Positions 47,401 through 60,030 of a stretch of DNA of 64,000 nt are shown here, piece after piece. Source of the stretch: Tipula vernalis (Eukaryota > Arthropoda > Insecta > Diptera > Tipulidae); NCBI GenBank assembly GCA_958295665.1, contig OY282558.1:116054838-116118837 (forward strand), in the 5' to 3' direction. The notes beneath the pieces were generated by a model. That model made no database searches. It saw only the letters and a program-made list of their open reading frames with translations, and was not told the DNA's origin. Made by a program: the position numbers and the translations under genes. Within the stretch, counting starts at the first letter, position 1; each line of letters starts with the position of its first letter.

Positions 47401-50054
47401 AATTCAGGGAAGTATCGAAAGGATCTTTTTCCATCGCTTTCATTGCTACTATACTATAAGAACAATTCTTAGGGCAATTCTAACATTTAGAATTATTTTT
47501 GGATTTTATTGGAATTATTTTACAAAATTGTACAATTGTACTACACCATCTCTCCTCGTGGTTAAAGCAAAATATTAGTTCAGAATTTCAGTATAAATGG
47601 TTATTTTAAAATCTATACTCTTTCTTTAGTTAAATCGTTAGTTTAAGTTATTTCCTTTTTCAAGTTTTGAAACTAAAATCTGTACAGTAGTTTTTATTTT
47701 ATAAAAACATTGCTGAATAAATTTCCAAGGGACATTACTCTCCTCCGGGTACTCTAAGTTAAATACGTGAAACAACATTTATATTTGATTCTATTCCACA
47801 TGACGAACTAATTACTGCCTATTACAAAAATACACGGTTGCATTTTCTTCTTCTGCGTCAGTTTAGTTGTCTCTGAATCTGTCGACTTCTTGATTGGAAT
47901 GACGTAATACCATGAAAGAGTTTTGAAAATCTTTGATTGCATGTTTTTTGAGTTTTTTGGAAGCTACATGCATGCTTTTTGTGGTAGATTTGATAAGCGC
48001 TTATATACCAGCAATAAAATAGGATAAAATTGGGCATCTAGATATATAAAAAAAATCATTAATTCATTTAATTAACAAACAAATATTTGTTAACTCAAAC
48101 TTTACCGGGAGAAATGTTTTGCTGTTGTTTCAACTGTTTCGAAGAAAGTTTTACAATTTTTATACCCTTAATATAAAGAACCTTGGAGCAAACCGGCTTA
48201 AGTTTTAAAAAAATTATGTCGGAGTTTGGGAAAAGATTTCCAAACACATATCGAGAAGCCCTGGCCCGTAGACCTGGCCATTCTTCAATAATTGATGCTA
48301 TATTTTTACCTTTATTTGTTGAAATCCAGAAACACCTATATATTTATTTGAAGCTCTCCATTTGGCAAGTATATTACCTATCTTACTATCAGCCCGATTG
48401 TATTTTAGCTCCATGCATAATCTTTGACTATCTTCAGAGGCTATAATTAATTCTAAAAGCATTACATGAACATTGTACTTTTACCTAGCCAACCTATAGG
48501 TTTGGAATCCTATTGGTGAAATATATTTTTTTTGCGCAAGTAAAATCTTGGCGTGAGGGTTTATTTACATTATGCCACAAGGCACATTAATCGAGGAATT
48601 GGATTTTGAATTCAGTAAATTTAACAAGAATATTATAATGCAGTTGTCATTGTAAATTGTTAAATAAAATACAGGTTTTGTGGATATCAGCCGAATTTAT
48701 CAGTTAAATATATAATATGGATACGGGATAGAACAAAATTTATGGAGAAACTGAAAAAGTATTTAGTGTGAAACTTAAAATTTATGTGTAGGAGGCGATA
48801 AAGCAACGTGACAGCTACGAAAATAAATGTTGTAAATTAAAAACATGCCAGATACAATAATAGAAAAGTATGTTAATACATTTTTTAAGCTTTCAGAAAA
48901 TATGGTTATCGTAATACAAAAAAATTGTGATAAAAGCACAATTTAGATTTCTGTAAATTTTATTTAACTCATTTATAGAATTGACACGTCTCAACATTGT
49001 TGTTTCTAAGTAATTATTTTTATGAAAATTCGTTTATTTATGTATTTTCATATAATAAAATAAGTGATATAAGCCACAGTTTCAAAAAAAAAAAAAATGA
49101 TTCAAAATGGAATTTTTCCGTCTTTAAAATCGTATTAAAGTTAAATCGATTCAGAAATTAAAATTTTGTAAAGTTAAATTTTGTGAATATATTACTTACC
49201 ATAATTTAAACTAAGCCCTTTATTTCTCTGGCTGGACACTGTTTTGAATTTACTAGGTCATAAATGGTTATTGTTAGTTCAAGAGACTTGAAAATCAACA
49301 TAAAATCAAACTTATACTACATCGTAGGAATCATTTGTTGAAACTTTAAATATTTATTCATTACTGTATCACTGTTCCCTTAAATTCAAGCAAGTGGGTG
49401 TTATGCTAAGGTTGTAGAAGGCCAAAATATAAATAGATTGATTGGTTGAACGGTTGAACCGTTAGAAAGGAATTTCTTGAAAAACGCCAAAGTTACCAGA
49501 ATTGCATCTCTTGGTGTAAAGTTCATATCGGATTAGAAATTTATCCAGACAAACTTAAACAAAACCAATTTCAATACAAATACCAAATGTGGCACTATGA
49601 AGACATAGCTAAAATGCCGATGGCTGAATGTATTACAAAAAAATAATGATGGCAAAAATGACATTTAACCCATAAGTATTGCCATAAAAAAGTTGATCTA
49701 TCAATTGCATTCAGAACTCAACATGTTGATCTTATATACAACCAAAAGTTGGCGGACCTGAAATCGCCCAATGTCTTACTCATTTAAAACACAGATTCTC
49801 AAATAATAAAAGAAAATAAGGGAAATTAAATTAAAAAACATTCTACAACAATAACAATACGTATTAAAAAGAGAAAATTAAATTTAATGACGTCATGATT
49901 TATCCACATCTAAAACCAATGGAAAGAAAAAAGATAACACGTCTCCGCTCAATAATCGAACAATGAATCAAAACAATCTAGCATGCTTCGCAAATTCAAA
50001 ATAACAAGAGAGAAATATTCGAATTCAAATTTGAATGGAGGCAATGGAATAGTA
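47401..50054. other. AT-rich non-coding DNA, weak coding-like traces
   Basis: 48183-48446 holds a frame reading REALARRPGHSSIIDAIFLP with no recognised family. 49480-49640 reads protein-like for a short stretch (CKVHIGLEIYPDKLKQNQFQ) but then breaks; it may be retroelement debris. Nothing else is supported. Confidence 0.35.
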
Positions 50055-50378
50055 TACAGTGGTCTCCCATATAACTCGATTAATATGTTACGCGTTGCGT
50101 TGCATGGAATCGCGTTATAGGAAATCGGGTTGTACGAGTAAAAAGCTTGAGTAACGCGAATGATGTTAGAGTAAAATGTTATAGTGGATATTATCAAATA
50201 AAATTTGATCGTACAAATTGATATATTAGATCCAAATAATATTCATCAACATAAAATTGTACATATTGTATTTCCTATATGCGAATGTATAGTGCATCTA
50301 AAATATAGTTTAACAAATTAATTCATAATATTCATAATACATACATATTTTGTAATTATACAAAGTATTTAGTTGTAT

Positions 50379-51745
50379 TTAGTCACAATCCGTGTCATCC
50401 AAAATTAAGTTCCACCGAAGTGGATTCACTGAAAGTGGTTGTTTGTTTTCTTTTTGGACTTCTCTACAATTGATTGATTCATTTTCATTTTCAATAATAT
50501 AATCTACTTCAGCATTTAGAACCTTCAAAAAATCGTTTTTTTTTTTTTGCTTTGCCTTAAAAGTTACTTTAATATGTGTAGAACACGATAAACTTTGAGG
50601 CTTCCTATCATTCTACTCCGAGAGCCGAGCGCAGGTATACGAACTAAAGAGCTATAATGCTATATCTCCGTCAATTTTCAATCTTTTCTAATGATTAAAA
50701 ATGCAAAATACTCATTAAAATATTTATAATAAACTGTGAACAGTTCAAAAAGATCCATTCATTTCTTCCCTTCAAAACAATTCCTAAAAATCTCCTCAAT
50801 TTCGGTATTCTAAATGGCTATCCCCCTTAAATTTATATTTTTGAGTGATTATCCTGGATTAACTGTTACTTGTCAATAGTTACCTGAAATTTGAAATATG
50901 GAGCAAGACATTCTTGAAAATTCCTTTTAAATCGCATAGAACGAAAATGTTTCTAATTGCTTAGCCAATTCAAGTTCTTCTTTGAGATGTTCTAATGTAA
51001 AATTTGTTCTCGTTTACTCTGAAATGAAGCTTTCATGATTGACTTTTTGTAATTAAATCATATTCATCTACGAATTTCGTAAGTTGTGATTCATCTAAAC
51101 TTTTGTCATTGTTAATGAATTCTGATATATCTTCCTCGTTCATATCATCTAATCGTTCCCCACCCAATAAATTAGCTAAAGTTATAATCCGGTCAGTAGA
51201 TTGAAGACAATTGATTTTCTACACTTACTATTTCAGGTGAACTATTTTTCCAGCAAGCATTAAGAGTGGACTGCTTTAATTCCTTGACGGACAACGTAAT
51301 ATTTCCTAGACAATGTAAAATTGAAATTCTTTTTCCATATTTCTGTTATGTTTTACTTGGACTTGAATCAATTTTTGGTAAAATCTCTTCAAATGTTCGA
51401 TGCATTTAACAAGATTTGAAGGTTTTTATAATACCTTGTTGTGTAATTGAAGTTGTATTAGGAGGTAAAAATTTGACATTAATACACATTTGGATGATCG
51501 TTTTTTCTTTCAAATAATTTTCTCTGTCCAGTACGAAGCAATCAAAAAACCATTCTCGAAATATTTGTGATGCTTTTTTGTTTGCTTGCTAGTAAACTGG
51601 AAATGTACATTTATCATACTCCTTTCATGGCACGTGGATTTAACAACTTATTGATTAACAAAGGGTTCATAAGATAATTTCCCGATGCATTACCATATAA
51701 AAGAAGTGTCATCCGTTCTTTAGCTGTTTTCTTAGATCCGTTCTT
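50379..51745 (-). pseudogene. Tigger/Jerky-like DDE_1 transposase, C-terminal two thirds, broken
   Basis: Read from the right: SKKTAKERMTLLLYGNASGN, then LLINKLLNPRAMKG (about 51640-51745), the conserved stretch between the first and second acidic motifs. Frame-shifted pieces follow: WFFDCFVLD-like words, KNDHPNV, PPNTTSITQQG, where relatives have the third-Asp motif PPNTTSLIQPLDQG, here lacking the Asp, and HRTFEEI. Then RIITLANLLGGERLDDMNEE (51120-51220) and a C-terminal tail ending PLRWNLILDDTDCD with a stop at 50379-50381. The helix-turn-helix part expected beyond 52 kb was not recognised. Inactive. Confidence 0.65.
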
Positions 51746-52299
51746 GAGCTGCTTGTATTAGAAATATTAATTTAAGCTTAAGTAAACTTTATTTTAAAAA
51801 CCTTATTATTAATAATTTTATTTTAATAACTTTATTTCCAACTTACAGAATGCATGTGCAATTAAAATGACAAAGCAATATAGACCCACAAACGCAATAG
51901 CTGCGTTTTTTATTAGGATTGTATCCGGAGCATCTAATTTTCTGTGATAAAACTATCGTTTGACAAGCTATTTATGCATATTTATGCATTTTTAACTAAA
52001 AATCTATAAAAAAATATTTAGCTGTACCTCTCTATTCGGAGCTGTTATCGGGAGAAAAGGGAAATTTGAAAAGTTTCTGTTTCTTGTACAACCCTTGAAA
52101 ATATCACAAACTTCATTTTGGTTTAAAAAGGTTGATGGATATCAAATTGAAATATGAAATGTCATATCGACATAAAAACAACCAAATGTTCCGACAAGCT
52201 TCTAGCCGTTTTTTGTGTTCCTTTGGCTTCTAAAGTGCAAGAGATAATGCATCAATTATACAATTTACGACCATTTCTAATGAAAGCCATCTAACAAGG

Positions 52300-52973
52300 T
52301 TGTAAACTAAACACTCTACGATAAAATTTCGAGCCACTTTAAATTTTACGTTATTTTATGAAAAACAATAACTTAATTTATCGCATAGTTATTTGAAGAG
52401 TCAAGCGAGATGAATCGAAAAGAACAATTACTCGTTCGCGCTACAAAAATTGTGGTTTTAGTTGAAGCTGGTGAAACTTATCGGGAAATTTGGCGCGGAT
52501 TTTTTTTTATCAGCTCTAAACACACGCCAATTTCTACAACAGCTCCGCATTACTTTAATTAGCCATCCTCCGAGAAGTCCAGATTTAAACCCGATAGAAC
52601 ACGTCTGGGATATGTTACATCGGCGTGTTAGAAAACGGATAAGGCAACTAACAAATTTGCATTAACTTCGAGACGCTTTACAAGAAGAATGGCAATAAAT
52701 CACCATGCAACAAATATGTAATGTTTTTAATAAGCCAACGGCGTATTTATGAAGTAATGCGGGCTAGAGGACGTAAACTTCCAGTTTGTTCGTAGATTTT
52801 AGTTTTATTACGTTTGAATAAAGTTTAAAAGGATTTTATTTGCAATATACCTTATGAAATAAATCATATTTTTCACTGTAAAAACATATTTTCTCCTTGA
52901 TTTTGGATTACCAAAATTACGCCTGATATCAAAATGTGGCTCATAATTTTATTGCAGAGTGCTTAGTTTACAA
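52300..52973 (+). mobile_element. internally deleted Tc1/mariner element
   Basis: Left TTGTAAACTAAACACTCT and right (reverse complement) TTGTAAACTAAGCACTCT match, and similarity continues to GAGCCAC, about 38 bp in all. TA inside each TTGTA is a possible target duplication. Length 674 bp against about 1.3-1.6 kb for full Tc1 elements. It sits within the larger Tigger-like element, so it inserted later. Confidence 0.75.
52412..52663 (+). pseudogene. Tc1 transposase fusion remnant
   Basis: ATG 52412 begins MNRKEQLLVRATKIVVLVEA then GETYREI, the first helix-turn-helix of a Tc1-type transposase. The frame then jumps to RQFLQQLRITLISHPPRSPD and LNPIEHVWDMLHRRVRKRIR (52560-52640), which is the end of the DDE domain with the SPDLNPIEHVWD signature. 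About two thirds of the protein is missing between the two. It cannot be active. Confidence 0.8.
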
Positions 52974-54494
52974 GATGAAAAAATGTACTTGTTAACTCGA
53001 CAAGGAGTGGTCGCACAGAAATTTTCCTGGTACCATTTTGCAAGGTTTCTAAATTCTCTCTAAAATGGCCGATTTGGATTATTGAATGAAATATCGAGCA
53101 AGTTCGTTTACAGTTTGAAACAGCAGCAAATTTTTTTTTTAGACACCTGTTGTTTTACTCAAAAAAGTCATAAAAAACAAAATAAAATAAAACGGTTTCC
53201 AGTATCAAAAAGAAAACAAAATTTCCTTCAACTAGAAACAAAATTTTTTTTTTTTGAAAGGTATTATTTCACCAGACACAAGCGTTCAAATCTGGGTATT
53301 TTTTCGAAGAAAATTTCTGTTCCGTTTTTTAATTGGCGCAGTGTATGAGGAAAAACAAAATGTTGGGCTAGTTCATCCACTGACAATGGTATAACCTTTG
53401 GCAAGCGTAACTGGCACATAAGTGCAACTTATAAAAAAATGCAAACAATTTTTAAAAAAAAGATCGGGAATTATTTGTTTAAATCATAACTGCGGCGTTA
53501 TGCGATAGGCCATAGATAGGCAAATTCTATACCGGAATTTGCAATAAATTCAAATGGTTTAAAATACTACTAAAAATTGAAGAGTCACTTTAGTTAGATT
53601 CAAAGGACCTAAAAACCTATCCCTTGGTGAACATTTTCTCCGATCAAAAACGCGAGCTACCAAAGCCAATGATTTTGCTGCACACTTTGAATAAATTGTA
53701 TCCATTTTAGCTGTTTTAGTTTTGTGAGTATAGTGTTCCAGTTTTGACAAAAATTGAAGTTTGACCGACAAGAATACCGGCAATTTAACTGGTTTATAAA
53801 CAATCCTATATAGTTTAAATATGGACGGAATATAACAATAAACAGAGAAGGATTATTGACAATACTAACGGTGTAGAACTGTACACATTTTATAATTCAT
53901 AGTTGCAAGTAAATTTATTGATCAAATTATGCTTAGTGAAATCTTCTAGGATTATCCCTCACAGAACGTGTTTTTGGATAATAATATGTCGAATTGGGGT
54001 CCAAATTTCTGAGATATTTAGCTGTGTCTTAACGTATACGTGTATTATATACAACAATTAATTGTTTTGAATCGACTTTGTACCAGGCATGTTCACTTCA
54101 TCAACTATCTCTTTTACTATAACGTACTCCTCAACAATCGCCCGATTTTTTATTTTGAAGAAATGGCTTACAACTGCATCAACTTAGGTAAAATTTTAGT
54201 TTTTTGTTTACTAGCGATACATGTGTATACCAGCAAAACTATCAATATAAATTTCCCATGTGCTCCCGATAACTTGCTATCCGGAGCTAATAAAAAAACG
54301 CGGTTAATATTTACTTCTAAGTTCTTCGATAAACAACAAGAAATTGTTTAAAAATGAATGATTGGAAAATTTCGGCTTTTTCTACTGCGCGTTATACGCG
54401 GGAATCGTGTTGTATGATTAATGTCTTCGCACTTTTTTAACACGTTGGATGAAATCGAGTTGTATGAACTCGAGATATACGGGAGTCTACTGTA

Positions 54495-56585
54495 TTTAAG
54501 TTGAGGTTTACCGACACGAGCCGATAGGTGAGTGTCGTAAATCATCTGAGTAAATAACAGCCATTATATGCGAGTAGAATACGATACTTTGTCCACGACC
54601 GATAAAAAATTGTGTTTTATTATCAAATCCTTTAAATAAACCTAAAATAATTTCCGTCGACATTTTGACGTTTCAGTTTAATAATAATGAAAATGGCAAG
54701 AGACTACTAGATAAAATTTCCAAAAATGAAATTTTCATTTGGTAGTAGTGAATAATAGAAAAAGGGACTACTAGATAAACTAGCAGTGAATAATGGATAT
54801 CATTATAATTGAAGAAACAAATGTATAATGAGTATATTATACGTTAGTCGTGGACTAAGATGATTATTGTATTGTTTATAAATTTCGTGTTATGAATTTA
54901 TGACGTATATTACAAAAACAACAACCTTTTAAAGTTCAAAATACCTTATTTTTGAAGACGATTATTACATGTTTCATGAACATTTTCGTATAAAAACAAA
55001 ACAAAAGCTCATAATTCTAATAAACTGAAGCTGTAAATGAAAATAATCGTTTTCCCATATGGTTGCATAGTCAAGAAAAAATTGTCTATAGAAGCTTAGT
55101 AACAAATGGACTGGAGGCCCTTATTTATACAGCAGGCTCTGGCTTGATTCGTTTGCCTTTTTTATTTTTTGTAGCTTTTCATAGTGATAATTAATTGGAT
55201 TTCTCTGTAATAGTTTTGAACCCCTTGGTTTTCTTCTTCCTTAACTTATATTTTAGTAAATTTAATTTTTCCTGGGCCAACAAAGACTTTTAAAAATTCT
55301 GTTCTAGGTTTAGCTATTCCCGGAGTTTCCTCCAGAATATTTTTTAATTTTTCTTTATTTGGTTCCAAATTAGAATTTTGATTTTTGTTAGACTAAACGT
55401 TGAATTTGCAAAATGGTAGCAATCTGTTGCCAGGAACGACCATTTGGTGTGTTTATTTGGGTAATTGTTGATTTTTAGTTGCATCGATTGAATAAGGTCT
55501 TTCTCGAATTCGTACCTACTTTTGAAGTTCAATGTTTTAACCTTTTTGGCCTTAGTACTCGAGTAAAAAAATCATTCTAGTGGATTCTCTCGTATTAACA
55601 TTATGCCAATATTAGTTTTGAGCGGATATGCTTCTGCCTCCGATTATGTTGTGTTGTGCTGTTTAGATTCCATAAGCAACTTTAGAAGGTAACAATTCTT
55701 ATTTTTTAACGGCTTCATCGGGAAATTTTTTAATATGTCGCATGAATATTTCGGAGCGGTACCTCTATACATGCGTTGTTTTACGAATATTTAGTCCAGT
55801 TATTAGATAGGTATTGATGATTTCTTTAACGAATCTTTAGTCCAATGGAAATGCTACGCTTTTTTGGATAAAGTGAACTATAAAATTGGCCAGAAATAAA
55901 ATAAACTTTACTGAACAACAAAAGTGTGTCCAAAATCTTGACATTTAACATGTTTTACTGCACCAGTTTAAATTAAGGAGCGATCAATCCTAACTTTCTT
56001 TCTCCTGCGTCTGGCGGCATGCGGTACTTAGATTATAAATGTCATCTCTCTTCTACAAATTTAATTGAGTTAGCAGAAGGCTTTAGTGTACCGTTTACCG
56101 TCTCAATGGCAAATAAACCTGACGGCAATATATCGAATAAATATTAAAAAGAAATAAATCTTCTTAGAATTGTACTACCTTCTGTGCAATCTATAACTTG
56201 GCAAAGTTTATAACTCCCACATTTCGATTAGCTTTCAAAAAGCGAATCCAACTGAACCGAGAACACATTGTATAGTCACCTCTATAAAAAGGTTCTTTCA
56301 GCAAAATAGCAGCTCAAAGTTAATCGGTCCAAGTTAAAATCACAAAATTGCTAAATGTTATTCAAGAGAATAAACAGTTTGATTCTAACTAGAACTCGAT
56401 AATTATTTAAAATTTAAAATATTTATATAAATTCAGATCACCGATCACAAAAACCCACAATTTTAAATCGGATTGATCTTAAATTATAGCAAATTGTGTC
56501 GGCATCTGCTAATATAATTAGACCATGCTATATGTGTCAATAATATTCATTTTAAACCATAACACATCAGTCTGCAGTTTGACAT
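54495..56585. other. non-coding DNA with possible degraded coding trace near 55340-55760
   Basis: On the minus strand 55344-55532 reads SRYEFEKDLIQSMQLKINNY, and a neighbouring frame after it gives ETPGIAKPRTEFLKVFVG. Further up, MRHIKKFPDEAVKK (about 55700-55745) recalls the end of a zinc-finger repeat. I cannot assign a family and stops are frequent. Other parts show nothing. Confidence 0.25.
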
Positions 56586-56589
56586 AAAT

Positions 56590-57010
56590 ATTATACAAAA
56601 AAATAAAAATGTAAATCGCGATCGCACCTACATCGAAGTAATCTCGCGCGCATAAATTTTATAAAATTTATTAAATTAACAATAAAAATGAAAATCATTC
56701 GAATATATATGTTATGTATAGAAATCACGCGCAACTCAATTTACCATTCAACATCTTCCGAATCGAAATTTTTTTTTTATTTTTATTTAATATAAAATTG
56801 GGTGGTCTGATTTAGATCGTCGATTTTGTGCGCGATCATAAATTGTTCAACCAATTTGAAATCCATGAAAAATTATGACGATGTGCGCACGGTTACATAA
56901 TTTTGTTATAGTATTTCGTTTGATGATATTTAAATCAAATTTAAAATAGTTTTTGAATAAACTATGCAGTAATGTGATTAATCATACGATCGTGATTGAT
57001 TTGTTGATCT
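56590..57010. promoter_or_regulatory. second cluster of GATCGC/CGCGC motifs
   Basis: AATCGCGATCGCACC, ATCTCGCGCGCAT, ATCACGCGCAAC, TGTGCGCGATCAT, GATGTGCGCACGG and ATACGATCGTGATTGA occur within 400 bp of AT-rich DNA. These resemble the words clustered at 39385-39990. Shared motif use suggests related regulatory or structural function; this is inference. Confidence 0.3.
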
Positions 57011-59269
57011 ATGGGTGCATCAAATATAATACAATGTTATTTCGATTTCGTCATTGCGTTAACCCCTATCCGCAATATGGAATTTAGCAATTTACACAAT
57101 CACCAAAAATAGTTATGCATACATATAACCTTATTCCAAAAAAAACCAAAAAAAAATTCCAATACCGTTCGCGCAAAACAAAGGCTATTCCAAAGTTCAT
57201 TAACTACTGTGTGTTGTGCACATTATTTAAATTTATTTATTTAAAAAAAAAAATACAGAAGACCACCATGGTAGCTAGAAATTTTCGCATTAACAAAAAA
57301 AAATTAAATATCTTCTCACACAATATAACCATATAGCATGTATCCAGGTAGCTTTCACTTCAATTAACAATTTGACAAATTGATATTTATAATTTATTTT
57401 CCATGAGATTACCGAATTTTTATTTACTTGCAACCGAAATTCTCTCTATTATTATTTTGCTATTATTATTAAACAAAACAAAATCTAACGAAATTCTTTT
57501 TTTACACACGAAAGAGTTAACAACAAATAACTATATGTAAGAAAACATCTAACACTTCTTTATTTAACAAAACACAACAACAAAAAAAAAGTTTTCTTAA
57601 CTCGATTAACATATTATGTTATATAAATACCTATGTATGTACATAGATAGACAAATTTTGTGTATTTATTTTAGAAGATCATAAGAAAGGTCAATTTTGT
57701 CAAATATAGAAAAAAATAATCAATATGGAAGATAATAAGATGTTAAGTAAGAAGAAGGAACTAGAATATTTAAATTTTTGGTTTTTTAAAGCTTTTGTTA
57801 TTGTTAAATTGATTTTGTTGGCTCTGTGTGTGTGTGTGTATAAATATCTTTATTCGTTTAGAAGAAAGGAAGATCGTGAGATCAGTATCTATCAACGAAT
57901 CGATCATATACGATTTGAATTAAATAATATTTTATGGATTTATAATTCTAGTTGGGTGATTAGTTCTTAGAAATTTTGATTTAATATTTTATTTTTTAGA
58001 TCGATTGATTATATTTAGAATATTGATGTGTTTAGAATTATATTGTGTATAATAGAAATTCACACCCTAATCGAATTGGTTTTGAGATTTTTTACTTAAG
58101 CTAAGTGGTTATGGTTCATCCTTTCTGTGAATTATAAATTTGTAATATTTTGGTGATGTTACGTCCTGGATGAAATAATTTAGCTGCGAGTACTTATTGA
58201 GCGTCCAGTAATACGCTAAAGAAGATGGGGTTGAAGTAGATTAGACATTATTTTTTGCCAGTGGAACAAGCACCGAAAATTCTAACTCAAAAAATTAGAT
58301 TCAGAATTTTTAAAAGATAAACTTTTGATTATCAACGGATTTTGGTTTCAATATATTTCTTCATTACGATTAAACTAATTGACAAATATTCTCAACATTA
58401 AATCTTTTTTGGCACCCGTTTATAATATGTTATAATCATGTATATCTCGCTTATTATCTCGCTTAGAAAAGCCGTTTCACATTTTGATGGAACTTCACCA
58501 AATTAATACAGTTCGGCGTGCTTTATTCAAATTTGATTCAGTTGATCTGAAAGCGAATTCCCTCTCAGTCATCTACTAATTTACAATCTACATATAACTA
58601 GGTATACTCAGTTAAGTTGCGGAAGCTTTCAAATTTAACTTCTTCAAATTTCTATGTTGTAAGAATTGAAAATTTGACAGAGAACTTTAGAAAATTTCGA
58701 AAGTTTCGATATTGCTTTCCATTTCCAGTTTTTTGATCACGACCCGAATATTGAAGCTACGTTCAATAATTTTTCAAATTTTTCTTAGAGATTTCGTCTG
58801 ACAAATTTCGTGAAGTTGCATTTCTTATAAGGCCAGTTATAGCAAATATTTACGTGGCATACTCAGATTTACCTGGTCATCTCTGCGATTGCCTGTCATT
58901 TGCTATCGAACTTGTACCTACACTATTTTAGAAGTGTTTTTTTGTAAATTTGATAACTCACAAATGTGCTCATTGTGACAAACAATAAGACTGAGTGCCC
59001 ACATTTACTTAGAAGTCTGAATGATGGCCTATCATTGGTCGGCCTACACTTTTTACGAAGAACTTATAAAATTGATTCAAATTCATACAAATTTGTATTC
59101 TAAAATTTAAATTTTACGTAGTATAGTAGGGAAGTTGTTTGTATAATGGTTACTAAAAACTATTTGAGATCCGCAGCTTATTAGTGTATAATAATTGCTT
59201 TCACACTTTTTTGCTGTTGTAACGTTTTTTTTCTCAATTTGTCAAAAACTTCACACTAGCCAAAACATC
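57011..59269. other. AT-rich TE-poor DNA
   Basis: No recognised gene. An 81-codon frame at 57725-57970 starts with a charged segment, has one hydrophobic stretch (VIVKLILLALCVCVYKYLY) over a GT microsatellite and then a charged tail. It has no supporting context and is probably chance. Confidence 0.4.
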
Positions 59270-59945
59270 TGTAAATTCAATAAATTTTATGAATTTAATA
59301 GATTCCTTTAAAGAGAGAGTTCCTATAAATGGTTTTAAATCCAACCGTTCTATACATTCATCAAACTCAAATTTTACTTATTTTCAAAATTCCATGATTT
59401 CTATAAATTCTATAAACTCTATAATTTCTATAAATTTTTTATATTCTATAAATCTCACATATTCTCTATAAATTCTGAAACGTCTAAAAATTCAGTAAGT
59501 TCTTTATGTTTTATAAATCCTACAAATTCTATAAATTCTATAGATTCTAAAATTAATTATAAATTATTGTCGATTCTATCAATTCTACTCCATAATTTCT
59601 ACAAATTCTATAAATTCAATAAATTACACTAGGTGTCTGAATTCCGTAATTTCTTTAAATTTTATAAACTACAAATCCTATAAATTTTAAGAAGCCTATA
59701 AACTCTATAATTTCTATGAATGTTATTAATTTTCTAAATTTTTGAAATTCTATAAATTCTAAAAGTTTAAAATAAACTTTATGATTTTTGTAGAAGAGAA
59801 CTTATAGGTTCTATAACTTGTTTCAACTCTGTCGGTTCTATAGATTCAATAACTCCTCAGAATTCAATTATTCAATTCCATTTTATAAATTCTACAGAAT
59901 TGCAAAATTCATTAAAACTCTTCATTACTTGACTTTTTATTATTC
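59270..59945. repeat. degenerate ATTCTATAA-type minisatellite, left part
   Basis: Words such as TATAAATTCTATAAATTC recur continuously with changes at most units, unit about 9-10 bp. The same repeat resumes beyond the piggyBac-like insertion at 62535. Confidence 0.8.
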
Positions 59946-60030
59946 AGCTAGAAAACTATTTCCAATTGGGTAATGCTTTTCTCATGATGAAACTGACAAT
60001 ATTTTCTTTATCAAAAGTTCCTTTTTCCTA

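Larger units (their letters stand above)
50057..54492 (-). mobile_element. Tigger/pogo-like transposon, 4.4 kb, with nested Tc1 copy
   Basis: Left end CAGTGGTCTCCCATATAACTC, right end (reverse complement) CAGTAGACTCCCGTATATCTC, each bordered by TA (50055-50056 and 54493-54494). CAGT ends and TA duplications fit the pogo/Tigger branch. Inverted similarity continues about 90 bp (TATAACGCG and TTGTACGAG type words). The transposase remains are on the minus strand. A 674-bp Tc1 derivative interrupts it at 52300. Confidence 0.78.

Noticed and set aside
57725..57970. 81-codon membrane-protein-like frame
   Set aside because: The hydrophobic stretch coincides with a GT microsatellite and T-rich DNA. 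No family, splice or promoter support.
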